Shown: positions 42,999 through 52,065 of the stretch, one piece after another
Layout of the letters: each line of letters starts with the position of its first letter
How positions within the stretch are numbered: the stretch's first letter is position 1
Source of the DNA: an uncultured Kineothrix sp.
Lineage (GTDB): Bacteria; Bacillota; Clostridia; Lachnospirales; Lachnospiraceae
Length of the DNA stretch: 64,000 bases
Assembly (NCBI GenBank): GCA_910588855.1
Contig: CAJUSR010000001.1
Coordinates: forward strand, 230,611-294,610
Reading direction: 5' to 3'
Notes under the pieces: generated by a model
The model's input: the letters and a program-made list of their open reading frames with translations, nothing else
What the model was told of the DNA's origin: nothing
Databases searched by the model: none
Position numbers and translations under genes: made by a program

Positions 42999-43412
42999 TC
43001 AATATATCATTTTTTTGTCAACGGATTTCCTATATCCGGTTACCGAAACCGCAGCTACCGGATTCCCCAGATTGTCCTGTACATCTACACGGTAATAACT
43101 TGTCGTATGCCCATTTTTTACGCAACTGGCTTCGGCGATAAGCCGTTCCCCTTTTGCCGTTCCAAGGTAAGTAATATTGGAACTTAAAGAAACCACCCCA
43201 GGGTTTTGCCAATTCGATGCTACCGCAAACGCAAAATCCGCCAATGTAAACGAAACACCCCCCATCACAGATCCTACGGCATTTTTATGCCCCTCCGTCA
43301 GTTTTAAACTGCATTTCGCATAGAAATCGCCGATTTCATCAATAACCGCCCCATTTTCTGTCGCAAACTTATCATTTTCAAACAGTTTTCTTACATCTTC
43401 TAATGTTTTCAC
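42999..43412 (-). CDS. PaaI-type hotdog-fold thioesterase
   Basis: A 137-residue acyl-CoA thioesterase of the 4HBT/PaaI group: GSVMGGVSFTLADFAFAVASN carries the active-site Gly/Asp region, and the second half has SLSSNITYLGTAKGERLIAEA. Start is GTG at 43412 with GAGGTG ten bases before; no ATG in frame would keep the N-terminal helix. The substrate is unknown. Confidence 0.86.
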   Translation of the reverse strand: MKTLEDVRKLFENDKFATENGAVIDEIGDFYAKCSLKLTEGHKNAVGSVMGGVSFTLADFAFAVASNWQNPGVVSLSSNITYLGTAKGERLIAEASCVKNGHTTSYYRVDVQDNLGNPVAAVSVTGYRKSVDKKMIY

Positions 43413-43708
43413 TTTGATTCATTCACCTCTTTTTTCCATTATACCCACTCTTTGGGCATTCCTCAACATTATTTTTCCAAATCGTTTATTCTGTCCATAA
43501 GGATTTGACGCCAAAAAGCCTTTCCTGCGGTATGCTGGAGGACTGCTGCACAATTATTAGAAAAGATTCATCTTCTTGCGCCACATAGCGGCTTATTCCC
43601 TCTGCACGGGGCTGCAAATAAGCAAAGGAAGCTATGGCTTACATAAACCATAGCTTCCTGTTTATTTGCGAAATAACCTTTTTCTGATTCTTTGCTATCC
43701 AAGCGGCT
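43413..43708. other. Interval between groEL and the thioesterase gene
   Basis: No gene. It contains a family-2 terminal-repeat-like fragment (about 43503-43530, GGATTTGACGCCAAAAAGCC), a small repeat module (43582-43615, ATAGCGGCTTATTCCCTCTG) shared with 10172 and 52737, and the groEL terminator. Confidence 0.45.
43626..43659 (-). terminator. groESL terminator
   Basis: Perfect 12-bp stem AGGAAGCTATGG / CCATAGCTTCCT with a 10-base loop, about 50 bases after the groEL stop. Confidence 0.75.
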
Positions 43709-45328
43709 TTACATCATTCCGCCCATACCACCTGCGGGCATAGCCGGTGCATCCTCTTTGATATTTGCCACAACGGATTCCGTTGTAAGAAGAGTGGATG
43801 CTACGCTGGTTGCATTCTGCAATGCGCTTCTTGTTACCTTTGCAGGGTCAAGAATCCCGTCTGCTACCATATCTACATATTTTTCGCGCAGTGCGTCAAA
43901 TCCTGTACCCACTTCGGATTCCTTTACCTTATTGATAATAACGGAACCTTCCAGCCCTGCGTTTGCCGCAATATGGTACAAAGGGGACTCCAATGCTTTT
44001 AATACAATCTTCGCACCTGTCTTTTCATCCCCGTCCAAAGTTTCTGCTAATTTCTCCACTTCTTTGGATGCATGGATATATGCGGAACCGCCTCCGGCGA
44101 TAATGCCTTCTTCCGCTGCTGCCCTTGTAGCATTCAGGGCGTCTTCCATACGGAGTTTTGCTTCTTTCATTTCGGTTTCCGTAGCAGCCCCTACACGGAT
44201 AACCGCAACGCCGCCTGCCAGTTTTGCAAGGCGTTCCTGCAATTTTTCTTTATCAAAATCGGAAGTTGTTTCTTCAATCTGTTTCTTAATCTGGGCAATC
44301 CTTGCCTGAATTGCTTCTTTATTCCCTTCGCCGTCAACGATAACCGTATTTTCTTTCTGGACTTTTACGGATTTTGCACGTCCTAACTGATCCATCGTAG
44401 TCTCTTTCAAGTCCAAGCCAAGTTCTTCGCTGATTACCTGGCCGCCTGTCAGAATTGCAATGTCTTCCAGCATAGCCTTTCTTCTGTCGCCATATCCGGG
44501 CGCTTTTACAGCTACTACATTGAACGTGCCACGCAGTTTGTTTACAATCAATGTGGTAAGGGCTTCGCCTTCTACATCTTCTGCCACAATCAGAAGTTTT
44601 GCGCCTGACTGTACTACTTGCTCCAACAGCGGCAGGATTTCCTGGATATTGGAAATCTTTTTATCTGTAATAAGGATATAAGGGTCATCCAATACTGCTT
44701 CCATTTTATCCATATCGGTTGCCATATATGCGGAAATATATCCTCTGTCAAACTGCATACCTTCTACAAGATCTAGCTCTGTCAGCATCGTCTTGGATTC
44801 TTCAATCGTGATGACCCCGTCGCCGGATACTTTTTCCATCGCATCCGCAACCATCGTGCCCACTTCTTCATCCCCGGAAGAAACTGCTGCAACCCTCGCA
44901 AACTGTTCCTTGCCGCTTACTTTTGCGCTCATTTTTGCAATCGCTTCCACTGCACAGTCCGTTGCTTTCTTCATACCTTTTCTTAAGATAATCGGGTTTG
45001 CCCCTGCTGCCAGATTTTTGATTCCTTCGTTTACCATTGCCTGCGCAAGGACGGTAGCTGTTGTCGTTCCGTCGCCTGCTACATCGTTCGTCTTGGTTGC
45101 CACTTCTTTTACAAGCTGTGCGCCCATGTTTTCAAAAGCGTCTTCTAATTCGATTTCTTTTGCAATCGTTACACCGTCATTGGTAATCAACGGAGCGCCG
45201 AAGGATTTATCCAAAACAACATTCCTTCCTTTCGGCCCTAATGTTACCCTTACGGTATTTGCTAGTTTATTTACGCCTGCTTCCAATGCTGCACGGGCTT
45301 CTGCCCCGTATTTCAATTCTTTTGCCAT
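43709..45328 (-). CDS. groEL: 60 kDa chaperonin GroEL
   Basis: ATP-driven folding chamber subunit. The 539-residue protein starts MAKELKYGAEARAALEAG (ATG 45328, behind AGGAGG), has the ATP site VTLGPKGRNVVLDKSFGAP and VAGDGTTTATVLAQ, the apical EGMQFDRGYISAYM and the C-terminal GGMGGMM repeat. The frame extends three codons upstream (MLI), which are not used in known GroEL starts. Co-transcribed with groES under CIRCE control. Confidence 0.98.
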   Translation of the reverse strand: MAKELKYGAEARAALEAGVNKLANTVRVTLGPKGRNVVLDKSFGAPLITNDGVTIAKEIELEDAFENMGAQLVKEVATKTNDVAGDGTTTATVLAQAMVNEGIKNLAAGANPIILRKGMKKATDCAVEAIAKMSAKVSGKEQFARVAAVSSGDEEVGTMVADAMEKVSGDGVITIEESKTMLTELDLVEGMQFDRGYISAYMATDMDKMEAVLDDPYILITDKKISNIQEILPLLEQVVQSGAKLLIVAEDVEGEALTTLIVNKLRGTFNVVAVKAPGYGDRRKAMLEDIAILTGGQVISEELGLDLKETTMDQLGRAKSVKVQKENTVIVDGEGNKEAIQARIAQIKKQIEETTSDFDKEKLQERLAKLAGGVAVIRVGAATETEMKEAKLRMEDALNATRAAAEEGIIAGGGSAYIHASKEVEKLAETLDGDEKTGAKIVLKALESPLYHIAANAGLEGSVIINKVKESEVGTGFDALREKYVDMVADGILDPAKVTRSALQNATSVASTLLTTESVVANIKEDAPAMPAGGMGGMM

Positions 45329-45366
45329 GATTAACAACCTCCTGATTTTTGTCTTTCTCTATTCAA

Positions 45367-45651
45367 CTATTCTATCACTGCCAGAATATCGCTCTGTTTT
45401 ACGATGATAAATTCATCCTCCTCAATCTTTACGTCGGTTCCTGCATATTTAGAATAAATTACATTGTCGCCAACTTTCACTTCCATTTTCACTTCCTTGC
45501 CGTCAACAGTTCCGCCGGGGCCTACTGCCACTACTTCTGCCTGCTGCGGTTTCTCTTTGTTCTGCCCCGGAAGAACAATACCCGATTTTGTTGTTTCTTC
45601 TGCTACTAACTGTTTCAATACAACTCTGTCGCCTAAAGGTACTAATTTCAT
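45367..45651 (-). CDS. groES: 10 kDa co-chaperonin GroES
   Basis: 94-residue lid of the GroEL chamber. MKLVPLGDRVVLKQL, the mobile loop ETTKSGIVLPGQNKEKPQQ, and the C-terminal YSKYAGTDVKIEEDEFIIV are all typical. It is the first gene of groESL, 38 bases before groEL. Confidence 0.98.
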   Translation of the reverse strand: MKLVPLGDRVVLKQLVAEETTKSGIVLPGQNKEKPQQAEVVAVGPGGTVDGKEVKMEVKVGDNVIYSKYAGTDVKIEEDEFIIVKQSDILAVIE

Positions 45652-45694
45652 TTTGAATGCCTCCTTATGTCAAATTACCATATTTTTCTACTTA

Positions 45695-45721
45695 TTAGCA
45701 CTCTTTTCAATTGAGTGCTAA
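45695..45721 (-). promoter_or_regulatory. CIRCE operator (HrcA binding site) of groESL
   Basis: Perfect TTAGCACTC-N9-GAGTGCTAA, just downstream of the transcription start predicted from the promoter at 45734-45762. HrcA is not encoded in the window. Confidence 0.97.
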
Positions 45722-45733
45722 TCACTAACCCAT

Positions 45734-45762
45734 ATATTAAATTCATATGCAATGGTTTGCAA
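45734..45762 (-). promoter_or_regulatory. groESL sigma-A promoter
   Basis: TTGCAA (45757-45762), 17-base spacer, TAATAT (45734-45739) on the minus strand, placing the start a few bases before CIRCE. Confidence 0.75.
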
Positions 45763-45934
45763 ATGCATCCACACAGACAAATATTTATCTAAATCACTTT
45801 TTCTCTTTTATACTCATTTTTTCTCTTATTTACTTACTTTTTTATATATTTGCCGTTTTAATAATTATTTTATAAAGTTCATTTTTTCATTATACTGTGT
45901 GGAAAACCTCTTTTTAAGATTTAAAGCGGAATCA

Positions 45935-46675
45935 TTAGCATAAAATGATATCCTCCGCTTCCATATACCCCTCCGGTTTGGCATCTGTCAGAATCAAGCC
46001 CGCAGAAAACGGGGCAAACGTTACGGAACTGACTACATGGAACTTGCTGTTGTCACACAATATATATGCTTTTTGGCATTGCCCAAGCGCAGTCCTCTTC
46101 ACCAACGCTTCGTTTGCATCCGGCGTTGTAAACCCTGCCGCCCGGTTGACCCCGTTGGTGCCAAAAAAGCCTTTGGAAAAATGATAATCTTTCAACGTAA
46201 GCACCGCTTCGGTCCCGACCACCGCTTCCGTCGAGCTTTTCAAAGTTCCTCCGATAAGGAGGACGTGTTCGCCTTTTGCGGCAAGCCGCTGCGCATGGGC
46301 GACCGCATTGGTCACAAACGTTGCCCCCGATTCTTCAATAAAATCCAGCATATAGCCGGTTGTCGTCCCTGCGTCCAGGTAGACGAAATCCTGTGGAAGG
46401 ATTAAAGATGCCGCATATTTTGCAATCCGCCTTTTTTCCTCTTTATTGACTTCGGACTTCTGCGTCACGGTAGGCTCTGCCGATTGGTAGATACCGTCCG
46501 TAAGAACAGCCCCGCCAAATACCTTCACCAGCTTTCCTGCCTTATCCAATATTGTAATATCCCTTCTTGCCGTGGATTCCGAAATATGCAAATGTTCTGT
46601 CAGCTCCGCCACGGTAACGCTGCGTTTTTCCTCTAAGATTTTCAAGATAATCTCATGCCTCTGCTCAGATAACAT
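45935..46675 (-). CDS. fruR: DeoR-family transcriptional regulator of the fructose operon
   Basis: A 246-residue repressor with the DeoR winged helix (MLSEQRHEIILKILEEKRSV, TAELTEHLHISESTARRDI) and the sugar-phosphate-binding domain (YLDAGTTTGYMLDFI, FGTNGVNRAAGFTTPDANEA). Members of this group respond to fructose 1-phosphate. ATG 46675 follows GGAGGGAAGT. It is the last gene of fruK-fruA-fruR, behind a hairpin that may lower its expression. The symbol is by context. Confidence 0.88.
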   Translation of the reverse strand: MLSEQRHEIILKILEEKRSVTVAELTEHLHISESTARRDITILDKAGKLVKVFGGAVLTDGIYQSAEPTVTQKSEVNKEEKRRIAKYAASLILPQDFVYLDAGTTTGYMLDFIEESGATFVTNAVAHAQRLAAKGEHVLLIGGTLKSSTEAVVGTEAVLTLKDYHFSKGFFGTNGVNRAAGFTTPDANEALVKRTALGQCQKAYILCDNSKFHVVSSVTFAPFSAGLILTDAKPEGYMEAEDIILC

Positions 46676-46717
46676 ACTTCCCTCCATTCCACACGGTACA
46701 CGGTATATACCAAAATT

Positions 46718-46753
46718 CTGCTGCGGTCCGGCCATTCCACCATACCGCAGCAG
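46718..46753 (-). terminator. Hairpin between fruA and fruR
   Basis: Perfect 10-bp stem CTGCTGCGGT / ACCGCAGCAG with a 16-base loop and TTTT shortly after on the minus strand. Probably a partial terminator or attenuator before fruR. Confidence 0.6.
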
Positions 46754-46905
46754 AGTTATTATTGTTTGCTTATTTCATTTTATTATGAACCTTTTTATTT
46801 TGCAATCCTTTTGTTTTCGACATTCTTTAGATTGCGACATCCTTTGGGTTACGCCATCCTTTTGATGTTATTTTTTATCATCCTTTATATGGCATCGACA
46901 TCTTT

Positions 46906-48822
46906 TTATTCTTCCACATTTTTCTTTAAAACCCCAAGCAAAACTGCCGATACCAAAGTTCCTGCAAGCATAGCTACTACATACATAAGAGGGTTGCCAA
47001 CTACCGGGAAAACGAAAATGCCGCCATGAGGAGCCATCAAAGTACATCCGGACAGCATGGACAACGCCCCTGCCACCCCGGAACCGGCCAGACATGCCGG
47101 AAGTACATGGAGTGGGTCGGATGCCGCAAACGGGATAGCCCCTTCCGTAATAAATGCAAGCCCCATAATAAAGTTGGTCGGTCCGGATTCCCGTTCTTCT
47201 TTCGTAAACTTATTTTTAAATAAAAGCGTTGCAAGGGCGATGGCACACGGCGGTGTCATACCTCCAACCATAACTGCTGCCATAATATCATAGTTCCCTG
47301 CCGCAATGGAAGCTGTTCCGAATACATATGCCGCTTTGTTGAACGGGCCTCCCATATCTATCGCCATCATGCCACCCAAAATCAGCCCGAGGACGACTTT
47401 ACTCATTCCTCCCATGCTGGTTAAACCATTATTCAATGCCGTATTGATACTTCCCATAATAGGTTCTACTGCAAAGGACATGAGCAGCCCCATTATCAAT
47501 ATCCCTGCCAATGGATAAATCAATACCGGTGCAATCTTTTCCAAAAATTCCGGCAGTTTGTCGCAAAGCTTGCGGAGCAGAACGATAGTATATCCTGCTG
47601 CAAACCCAGCCACCAAAGCCCCAAGGAAACCAGACTTTCCGCCCGATGCAATCATGCCTCCTACAAACCCCAAGGCAAGCGCCGGCCTGTCGCCAATTGC
47701 CATTGCAATAAATCCTGCCAATACCGGAAGCATAAATCCAAAAGCTGTTCCCCCCAGGCCTTTCAGCCATGCCGCAACCGGGGTAATCGTACCGAAGTTT
47801 GCCCTTTCCGCCACATCCAGGGCATTCATATCCACACAAATACCGTCAATCAAAAAGGCAATCGCAATAAGGATACCGCCCCCTACCACAAAAGGAAGCA
47901 TATGGGATACACCGTTCATCAATTGGGTATAAATCTGATGCCCCACACTACCGCTTTTCTTTGCCGACTGTACCGCCGTACGCGTTCCCGCCGCCGCATG
48001 GTAAACCGGGGCATCCCCGGAAACAGCGCGTTCCAACAGTTCCGCTGCCTTGCTGATTCCGTCGGATACCTGGCATTCAATCACCTTTTTCCCATCAAAC
48101 CGCTCCATCGGCACTTGTGCGTCCGCCGCCACAATGATGCAATCGGCTTCCTCAATATCCTTTGCCGTCAGCACATTCTTTGCACCGCCGGAACCCCTTG
48201 TTTCGATTTTCACATAACAACCTTTTTCTTTGGCCGCCTTCTCAATCCCCTCTGCCGCCATATAGGTATGGGCTATCCCCGTAGGGCAGGAAGTGACTGC
48301 CAGAATTTTTGCCTGGCCGGAAACTGCCGCACCCGTATTTGCCAGCCTTTCATCAATGCTTCCTCTTTCTTCATCCGCCTTGTCGATAATGGCAAGAAAT
48401 TCATCCACGCTTCCCGCATTACGCAAGTTATCGGAAAACCCTTCATCCATCATTAACATTGATAATTTACTTAACACATCCAAATGCACATTATCTTTTG
48501 TATTCGGCGCCGCTATCAGGAAAATTAATGTAACCGGTTCCCCGTCCAAAGAATCAAAGTCAACACCACCTTTTACAACCATCGCCGCCAGCCCCGGCCG
48601 TTCTACCGATTCACCCCGCCCGTGCGGAATTGCAATCCCCTCGCCAATGCCCGTGGTGCTTTCTTCTTCCCTTTCGTATACTTGATTGCGGTATGCTTCT
48701 TTATCCTTAATTTTACCGCTCTTTACCATCAGTTCAACCATTTGATCAAGCGCCTCATTCTTGTTTTTCGGCGTTCCGTTGAGCAAAATACTCCGTCTGT
48801 CCAGTAATTCTGTAATCCTCAT
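46906..48822 (-). CDS. fruA: Fructose PTS transporter, fused IIA-IIB-IIC
   Basis: Imports fructose with phosphorylation to fructose 1-phosphate. The 638-residue protein has IIA (residues 1-150) with phospho-His in GIGEGIAIPHGRGES, IIB (about 165-265) with phospho-Cys in AVTSCPTGIAHTYMAAEGIE, and IIC from about 300 with nine or so membrane helices (VGGGILIAIAFLIDGICV; GGPFNKAAYVFG; APHGGIFVFPVVGNP). ATG 48822 (MRITELLDRRSI) has GGAAGGGAA before it. Placed 30 bases after fruK, with fruR next. Confidence 0.96.
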   Translation of the reverse strand: MRITELLDRRSILLNGTPKNKNEALDQMVELMVKSGKIKDKEAYRNQVYEREEESTTGIGEGIAIPHGRGESVERPGLAAMVVKGGVDFDSLDGEPVTLIFLIAAPNTKDNVHLDVLSKLSMLMMDEGFSDNLRNAGSVDEFLAIIDKADEERGSIDERLANTGAAVSGQAKILAVTSCPTGIAHTYMAAEGIEKAAKEKGCYVKIETRGSGGAKNVLTAKDIEEADCIIVAADAQVPMERFDGKKVIECQVSDGISKAAELLERAVSGDAPVYHAAAGTRTAVQSAKKSGSVGHQIYTQLMNGVSHMLPFVVGGGILIAIAFLIDGICVDMNALDVAERANFGTITPVAAWLKGLGGTAFGFMLPVLAGFIAMAIGDRPALALGFVGGMIASGGKSGFLGALVAGFAAGYTIVLLRKLCDKLPEFLEKIAPVLIYPLAGILIMGLLMSFAVEPIMGSINTALNNGLTSMGGMSKVVLGLILGGMMAIDMGGPFNKAAYVFGTASIAAGNYDIMAAVMVGGMTPPCAIALATLLFKNKFTKEERESGPTNFIMGLAFITEGAIPFAASDPLHVLPACLAGSGVAGALSMLSGCTLMAPHGGIFVFPVVGNPLMYVVAMLAGTLVSAVLLGVLKKNVEE

Positions 48823-48852
48823 TTCCCTTCCCATTCCTTTCTTCCTAATCCT

Positions 48853-49764
48853 CTATTTATGTGCCATCCTGCCATATACTGCTTCTATTTCTTCCCGTGT
48901 CGCCAACTGCTCCGAGAATGCGCTGGCGCTGCCTGCCGCCACTCCCATAAAAAATGCAAATTCGTAGTCCTTTTTTTCCATCCATCCTGCAATAAAACCA
49001 GCCACCATAGAATCCCCGGCGCCAACGCCATTTACCAGTTTCCCTTCCGGAGCCGGGGCCTCATAAATGCATCCGTTTTCCGCCGCCAAAACTGCACCGG
49101 AACCTGCCATAGACACTAAAACGTTTGCCGCCCCCATTTCCTGCATTTTTTTTGCATAGGGAATCACTTCTTCCCTTGTCGTAAGCTTTGCTCCAAAGAT
49201 TTCGCCCAATTCATGGTGATTCGGCTTTACTAAAAACGGACGGTACTCCAGCACGTTGGTCAATAACTCTTTGGTAGCATCCACCGCAATCATTACGCCC
49301 CTCCCTTCCAGCCCGGCCATAATCTTCCGGTAAATATCATCCGGCATGGAATTAGGAATGCTTCCGGCGAGAATCAGTACATCCCCTTCTCTCAGGACAT
49401 CCAGTTTTTTCATCATCTGCTGTATGCCCTCTTCATCAATTTCCGGTCCGCAGCCGTTTATTTCCGTTCCGTCAATTGATTTTAATTTCAGGTTAATCCT
49501 TGAAATCCCATTAGAAACCGGGATAAAATCAGCCTTTACGCCCATCTGTTCAATCCTTCGGATAATTTCCGCCCCTGTAAACCCTGCCGCAAACCCTAAT
49601 GCCGTACTTTTTATCCCCAGATTCCCCAGTACCATCGAGACATTAAGCCCCTTCCCACCGGGGAGCATCAACTCCGAATCAGTCCGGTTTGTCAACCCCA
49701 GTTTAAAATCTTCTACCGAAACAATATAATCCAACGATGGATTAAAAGTAACCGTATAAATCAT
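48853..49764 (-). CDS. fruK: 1-phosphofructokinase
   Basis: Converts fructose 1-phosphate to fructose 1,6-bisphosphate. The 303 residues start MIYTVTFNPSLDYIV, with LPGGKGLNVSMVLGNLG near residue 35 and the NGVGAGDSMVAGF catalytic motif near 245, all standard PfkB/FruK. First gene of the operon, with GAGGAGGAAG before ATG and a near-consensus promoter 86 bases upstream. Confidence 0.95.
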   Translation of the reverse strand: MIYTVTFNPSLDYIVSVEDFKLGLTNRTDSELMLPGGKGLNVSMVLGNLGIKSTALGFAAGFTGAEIIRRIEQMGVKADFIPVSNGISRINLKLKSIDGTEINGCGPEIDEEGIQQMMKKLDVLREGDVLILAGSIPNSMPDDIYRKIMAGLEGRGVMIAVDATKELLTNVLEYRPFLVKPNHHELGEIFGAKLTTREEVIPYAKKMQEMGAANVLVSMAGSGAVLAAENGCIYEAPAPEGKLVNGVGAGDSMVAGFIAGWMEKKDYEFAFFMGVAAGSASAFSEQLATREEIEAVYGRMAHK

Positions 49765-49849
49765 TCCGCTTCCTCCTCATCCTAAAAGCTGTCCCGCCAT
49801 CCCCAATGGGAACTTTTCTCCGCAGCCCCTTGCTTTATTTTGTAATTAT

Positions 49850-49878
49850 ATTATACGGTCAAATTCATTCAATTTCAA
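49850..49878 (-). promoter_or_regulatory. Promoter of the fru operon
   Basis: On the minus strand TTGAAA (49873-49878), 17 bases, TATAAT (49850-49855). AT-rich surroundings with ATTGAAATTGAATGAATTTG repeats may hold FruR sites. Confidence 0.75.
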
Positions 49879-49981
49879 TCGTATTAATTCACAAATATGA
49901 CCATTTTGTTTTGTTTATAATGCACGAATTTGATTATTTATGATTTATTTTGATTACAATTTGGTTTTACAGCTATAAAGC

Positions 49982-50019
49982 AAAAAAATATCGATGAGAT
50001 TATACAATCCCACCGATAT
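49982..50019 (-). terminator. Terminator of the GGDEF gene
   Basis: On the minus strand a 14-bp stem ATATCGGTGGGATT / AATCTCATCGATAT (two G-U pairs) runs into seven T. Confidence 0.85.
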
Positions 50020-50050
50020 CCGATATCTTATATCCTTTATCCATAAATCT

Positions 50051-50983
50051 TTATTTCGTAAGCCCTCTTTGCAGCCTTTCCTGATACCCCGGAGAGTTTT
50101 TAATTTCCAGTTTGTTGTCGAACATCTCGTATTCCGCATCGGATACTTTTTCTGCCAAATGTTCTTCCACATTGGTCTTATAAACAATGCCGGCAGCTAC
50201 CGAAGGGGCAAGCACATCATCCTCATAGACCTGGCAGGCAGCTTGTACCCTGCGGCAATAGTCTTCCGCTTCTCCGTCTTCCGCCTGAGGAATTAACACA
50301 AGGAATACGTCCCCGTCAATCCGTCCGATAATATACTCGTCCTTCGCTTCTTTTTTAACGATAGAAGCAATAAGCTGAATCAGGCTGTCGCTTTTTTCAA
50401 CGCCAAAATTATCATATACAAATTTCCAGTCATTAATATTGATATTGATTACTGCAACCGGGATGACTTCCGCCTGCTCAAGCTGCTGCATCCTGTCTTC
50501 TATGTAATTCTTGTTGTAAACGCCTGTAAGGATGTCTTCCGTTTCGCCGCACTTCCTCTGCGAGTTTTCTTTCCCCAGCTTTACCTCCAATTCATCAATA
50601 TAGGAAGCAGACTCCCTATGCATATATACTTCATTTCCAAGGGCCGTCAAAAGCTGGATGGATTTGCCCAGCATCTTTTTCGCATCCTCTTTCTTTTCTT
50701 CCGGCACATTATCGTATCTGACATACATATGCCCTACCGTGCGGTCCGCCACACGTATTTTTTCTCCCGGTTTTTTCTCCACATCCGGCTCAAACCCTGC
50801 AAAATCCCCGATTTCCAAAGCCTTTTCCCCATGACGGTCTGTCAAAAGCAATTCAATACCATATGCATCCGCCAAAACCTGCAAATATTCCGCCAGCATA
50901 TCCATTGCATACAAATTTTTGATTGCATAGTTTTTGATATTTTCCTTTATTCTCTTTTCAAAAGAGACTTCCCTATACCCCAT
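50051..50983 (-). CDS. GGDEF-domain protein with a degenerate active site
   Basis: A 310-residue cytoplasmic protein. Residues 1-125 form a sensor-like domain (AEYLQVLADAYGIELLLTDR, then a conserved region with PGEKIRVADRTVGHMYVRY); residues about 150-290 are a GGDEF fold starting DILTGVYNKNYIEDRM. The signature GG(D/E)EF is IDGDVF in GRIDGDVFLVL, so both glycines and the acid pair are changed and diguanylate cyclase activity is unlikely. It may bind nucleotide as a sensor or be inert. No I-site RxxD is evident. A proper terminator follows and the gene stands alone. Confidence 0.82.
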   Translation of the reverse strand: MGYREVSFEKRIKENIKNYAIKNLYAMDMLAEYLQVLADAYGIELLLTDRHGEKALEIGDFAGFEPDVEKKPGEKIRVADRTVGHMYVRYDNVPEEKKEDAKKMLGKSIQLLTALGNEVYMHRESASYIDELEVKLGKENSQRKCGETEDILTGVYNKNYIEDRMQQLEQAEVIPVAVINININDWKFVYDNFGVEKSDSLIQLIASIVKKEAKDEYIIGRIDGDVFLVLIPQAEDGEAEDYCRRVQAACQVYEDDVLAPSVAAGIVYKTNVEEHLAEKVSDAEYEMFDNKLEIKNSPGYQERLQRGLTK

Positions 50984-51086
50984 AGCACATTCCCTCTCCT
51001 GACTTTATGATTCGCGTTTTTTCTGGTAATAGTATACCTTTTTTTATGTGGTTTGTCTATGGATTTTCTTGGTTTTCCTCCAACAT

Positions 51087-51650
51087 TCAAGCATTTGCTT
51101 CAAAAGGTTTCCAATCCTCTTCCGGCAGATAAGTCTCCTGATATCCGCTCTCATTTTGTACAAATTCCAACAAGTTCCGCCCTGTTTCTTCTTTCTCCGC
51201 TTCTTCCTTATTCTCCGGCAGCCTTTGGTACTCCCCGCTTTCTGTAAATTCCCGGAAAGCCTGGCGCAAAGCCTGAAGAATCATATCCCTATCCGGGTCT
51301 TTTTCGCTGACACTGCTTATGGCATCGGCAAATACCTCCTGAGCTTCCTGTTTGGAACTACAATTTCTCAGGCGCCTTTCCAGCTCCCTGCGCGCTGCCT
51401 GTGCCCTAAGCACTTTATGATATAACTCAGGATTTGTCCTGGCCAGAAAACGCATTTCATCCGGCGTCAGCTTTTGGCCGGAATAGGCTTTGGCATATAT
51501 TCTTGCCGCATAAGCCTCTTTCGACTCCCCCCGCTGCCCTTCTTCCTTCACGCTGCGTATATACTCCCTCAACTGAAGCTCCACGGGAATTTTCGTATTC
51601 CTTTCTGCAATCCCCTGTCCATCGTTTTTTCCATTCCATATCAAATTCAT
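51087..51650 (-). CDS. Uncharacterised helical protein, 187 residues
   Basis: Family not recognised. It is soluble and mostly helical and charged (LQLREYIRSVKEEGQRGESK, LTPDEMRFLARTNPELYHK, RRELERRLRNCSSKQEAQEV). No signal or membrane helix. I place ATG at 51650 (MNLIWNGKNDGQG) after AAGGAGGGGG. It precedes a run of similar lineage-specific genes, each followed or preceded by miniature elements. The residue pattern recalls scaffold or assembly proteins, but no function can be argued. Confidence 0.65.
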   Translation of the reverse strand: MNLIWNGKNDGQGIAERNTKIPVELQLREYIRSVKEEGQRGESKEAYAARIYAKAYSGQKLTPDEMRFLARTNPELYHKVLRAQAARRELERRLRNCSSKQEAQEVFADAISSVSEKDPDRDMILQALRQAFREFTESGEYQRLPENKEEAEKEETGRNLLEFVQNESGYQETYLPEEDWKPFEANA

Positions 51651-51743
51651 CCTATCAACCCCCTCCTTATACAAATCATCCATGCCAAAGCCCGCCGCTT
51701 TGGGTACGTTGCGCCCCTGGCATATTTAAGGCCCTGCTGCAAA

Positions 51744-51937
51744 CAATATCATTTAGTTAACGGTACCGGACGCCGTGAGGAACATAAAATGCTCCGTCAC
51801 CACGCTTTCGCTCGGCAAAAAGCGTAACGGACACTAAACTCGTGAGGAACCTCGTTAAGTGCCGACGTTTTTTAACGGGTTCCTTGAGCATTTTATGTTC
51901 CTCACGGCTGAATCAAGGCACTAACTAAATGACATTG
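51744..51937. repeat. Miniature inverted-repeat element, family 1, copy 3 (194 bp)
   Basis: Same length as copy 2. Ends CAATATCATTTAGTTA / TAACTAAATGACATTG, perfect 23-bp inner inverted repeat (51772-51794 with 51886-51908), and a 10-bp flanking duplication CTGCTGCAAA (51734-51743 and 51938-51947). Confidence 0.9.
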
Positions 51938-52065
51938 CTGCTGCAAACTACCGGGTGAAAAATAAGCTATTAGTCTTATTTTCAATCTACCCGCTATTGC
52001 CTCATATCCGCCTAATCTTACTCAATCCGTCTCTTCCCCAGCTATTGCTATTTACTCCATTTTGT

